In this document: piece by piece, positions 7,501-7,907 of the stretch
How positions within the stretch are numbered: position 1 is the stretch's first letter
How the letters are laid out: every line of letters starts with the position of its first letter
Assembly: GCA_030824835.1 (NCBI GenBank)
Contig: JAPJRA010000142.1
Location: 1 to 7,907, forward strand
Reading direction: 5' to 3'
Length of the DNA stretch: 7,907 bases
Source: Geminicoccaceae bacterium
GTDB lineage: Bacteria; Pseudomonadota; Alphaproteobacteria; Geminicoccales; Geminicoccaceae
The notes under the pieces: generated by a model
The model's database searches: none
The model's input: the letters and a program-made list of their open reading frames with translations, nothing else
Told to the model about the DNA's origin: nothing
Translations under genes and position numbers: made by a program

Positions 7501-7907
7501 CCGCCAGCCCGTGCTCGGCCAGCATCGCCGCCAGCGCCGGCACCGTGTTCCAGATCGTGACCCCGTGCCGGCCGACGAGCCGGGCCCAGGCCGCGGGATC
7601 GCGCCGCTCGCCCTCGGCCGGCAGCACCACCGCCCCGCCCGCGGCGAGCAGCCCGAACAGGTCCCACACCGAGAGGTCGAAATTGAGCGCCGACAGGCCC
7701 AGCACCCGGTCCGTGGCGGCGACCCGCCAGCGCCGGTTGACCTCGAGCACGGTGTTCAGCGCCGCCGCGTGCTCGACCATCACCCCCTTCGGCCGGCCGG
7801 TCGAGCCCGAGGTGAAGATCACGTAGGCGAGGCTCGCCGGGTCGACCACGGGCAGTGACCCGCTCGCGCCGTCCGCGGCCGCCGCGGCCAGCAGTGCCGG
7901 CCAGTCC
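4556..7907 (-). CDS. Nonribosomal peptide synthetase, terminal Cys module A(MT)-T-TE (5' partial)
   Basis: The frame is open to the right edge. Numbering the codon at 7849 as residue 1, 1,097 residues are visible. Order: adenylation core with FTSGSTGRPKG (12-22), GGATEAAIW (152-160), YRTGD (238-242) and FLGREDFQVKIQGHRIELGE (254-273); then a ~370-residue insertion carrying a SAM methyltransferase (ILEVGAGLG 495-503, FDVVIASSVLHAVPD 561-575, LRPGG 587-591); then the A9-A10 end LTSNGKVDR with Lys718; a carrier domain with GADSLK and pantetheine-attachment Ser774; and a type I thioesterase with GHSFGG (Ser902), Asp929 and GDH (His1069). Code residues D58, L59, W62, N101, L125, S127, L151, I159, W160 and K718 give DLWNLSLIWK, one change from the cysteine code of pyochelin and yersiniabactin synthetases. 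The same A-MT-T-TE order ends PchF, where a cyclisation domain precedes it; that domain would lie off the right edge. The product is probably a methylated, cysteine-derived thiazoline or thiazolidine released by the thioesterase. Every visible catalytic residue is present, so it appears functional. Confidence 0.93.
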   Translation of the reverse strand, partial: DWPALLAAAAADGASGSLPVVDPASLAYVIFTSGSTGRPKGVMVEHAAALNTVLEVNRRWRVAATDRVLGLSALNFDLSVWDLFGLLAAGGAVVLPAEGERRDPAAWARLVGRHGVTIWNTVPALAAMLAEHGLAGAAPPRLFLLSGDWVPLELVPRLRALAPEAELVALGGATEAAIWSLAHTIGTPEPGWPSVPYGRALANQSMHVVNQRLEPCPDWVVGEIEIGGIGLARGYWGDPSRTAERFRTDPLTGERRYRTGDLGRFRPGQLLEFLGREDFQVKIQGHRIELGEIEAHLLDHPDVLNAVATALPAPNQPNLKTLHAFVVTRDPVDDASVDLWPVAAATAAAATIATASPIEPPLFDAATERLTRFMAFTAATALERLAAFAGAIPIEPDGLPRIDAVIDRCGVAPAYRRWLGRALELVRRYGRVADGEDLLRNFAAFDRFGFGPADLDLLRRLTVELPDILTGRRHAADLYLDAGTPEVYAKLFQVPYDVLGRTIASMAATRPLAILEVGAGLGTTLAALLPQLPLDRVRYCFTDVSQHFLHLAERRLGTPPWLDLARLDLTAPVEPEAQIFDVVIASSVLHAVPDIAVALASIRRRLRPGGLLLVVEETRFLPWYDLSMGLQSGFDSFTDLDRRSQHPLLDRAAWRAALGEAGFSRVEIPLVAGSIGERLGLDVILASTAPRTQAVPAAATGDIDTELRQFLGQRLPDYMVPRFVHRLDRLPLTSNGKVDRSTLGAFAMQARTPVATDRPATPAEQRIADLVGEVLGTGAPTPAQSFFDLGADSLKLVMIQRRLKERLGRAPDMSALFADPTVRGLVAALEVPEERSPSLVMLTEAAGSPILFTVPGVVAMPYYLQPLARVLAPTVTLAALQLPGFFGSERPLDRIEAQAAYLVGAMRSRQPHGPYLLLGHSFGGTVAFEAARQLRFQGEEVGFLGLLDTVVTESSLDDFQNDRVAQGSIVRALYALYGDRLPVPLETMRNREPAEQLAATMEALTSGGLLDLEVAVAGVLAVFKANFRAMATYRPGSYDGPLTLFRTEGGFPEEYLTYESGRALEDPALGWSAFVTGSLAVEMLPGDHLGMLDTDRLPVLAERLRRRLTRSLSASG

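Noticed and set aside
5732..7858. Long + strand open frame of 708 codons
   Set aside because: Antisense to the NRPS, whose motifs are unmistakable; composition is low-complexity and it shows no family features.

Overview
The window is GC-rich throughout, apart from one AT-richer stretch near 3820-4200. Codon use, long antisense open frames and the gene families seen fit a high-GC proteobacterium. A Rhodospirillales-like alphaproteobacterium is my best guess, but this rests on style only and is weakly held. There is no rRNA, tRNA, CRISPR array, insertion sequence or recognisable origin.

Layout. At the left edge, on the + strand, lies the C-terminal two thirds of an ABC-exporter transmembrane domain (2-661). 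It stops where an ATPase domain would normally begin. It converges on three minus-strand genes and is separated from them by 12 bases and an imperfect stem-loop (662-695). Read in their own direction (right to left), the minus-strand genes are: (i) the 3' part of a large nonribosomal peptide synthetase (7907-4556, 5' end outside the window), ending in A(interrupted by a methyltransferase)-T-TE; (ii) a gap of 300 bases with possible regulatory repeats; (iii) an asparagine-synthetase-like ATP-dependent amide ligase (4094-2388), preceded by a short open frame (4255-4106) that looks like its missing N-terminus in a different frame; (iv) a polytopic GT39-type glycosyltransferase (2329-674).

How the parts may work together. 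The NRPS adenylation domain has a specificity code read by eye as DLWNLSLIWK, one residue from the classic cysteine code DLYNLSLIWK of pyochelin/yersiniabactin-type synthetases. The domain order A-MT-T-TE is that of the terminal module of PchF. The cluster therefore probably makes a cysteine-derived, thiazoline/thiazolidine-type product that is methylated and released by the thioesterase. The amide ligase and the glycosyltransferase could tailor that product or belong to a separate surface-glycan function; the window cannot decide. The ABC membrane domain could belong to an exporter, but it points the other way.

The most notable irregularity is at 4106-4109. The short frame ends in a TGA that overlaps an ATG of the ligase frame. 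Its residues resemble the start of a class-II glutamine amidotransferase domain and line up with the part the ligase lacks. This suggests a frameshifted or split gene, although an independent small peptide is not excluded.
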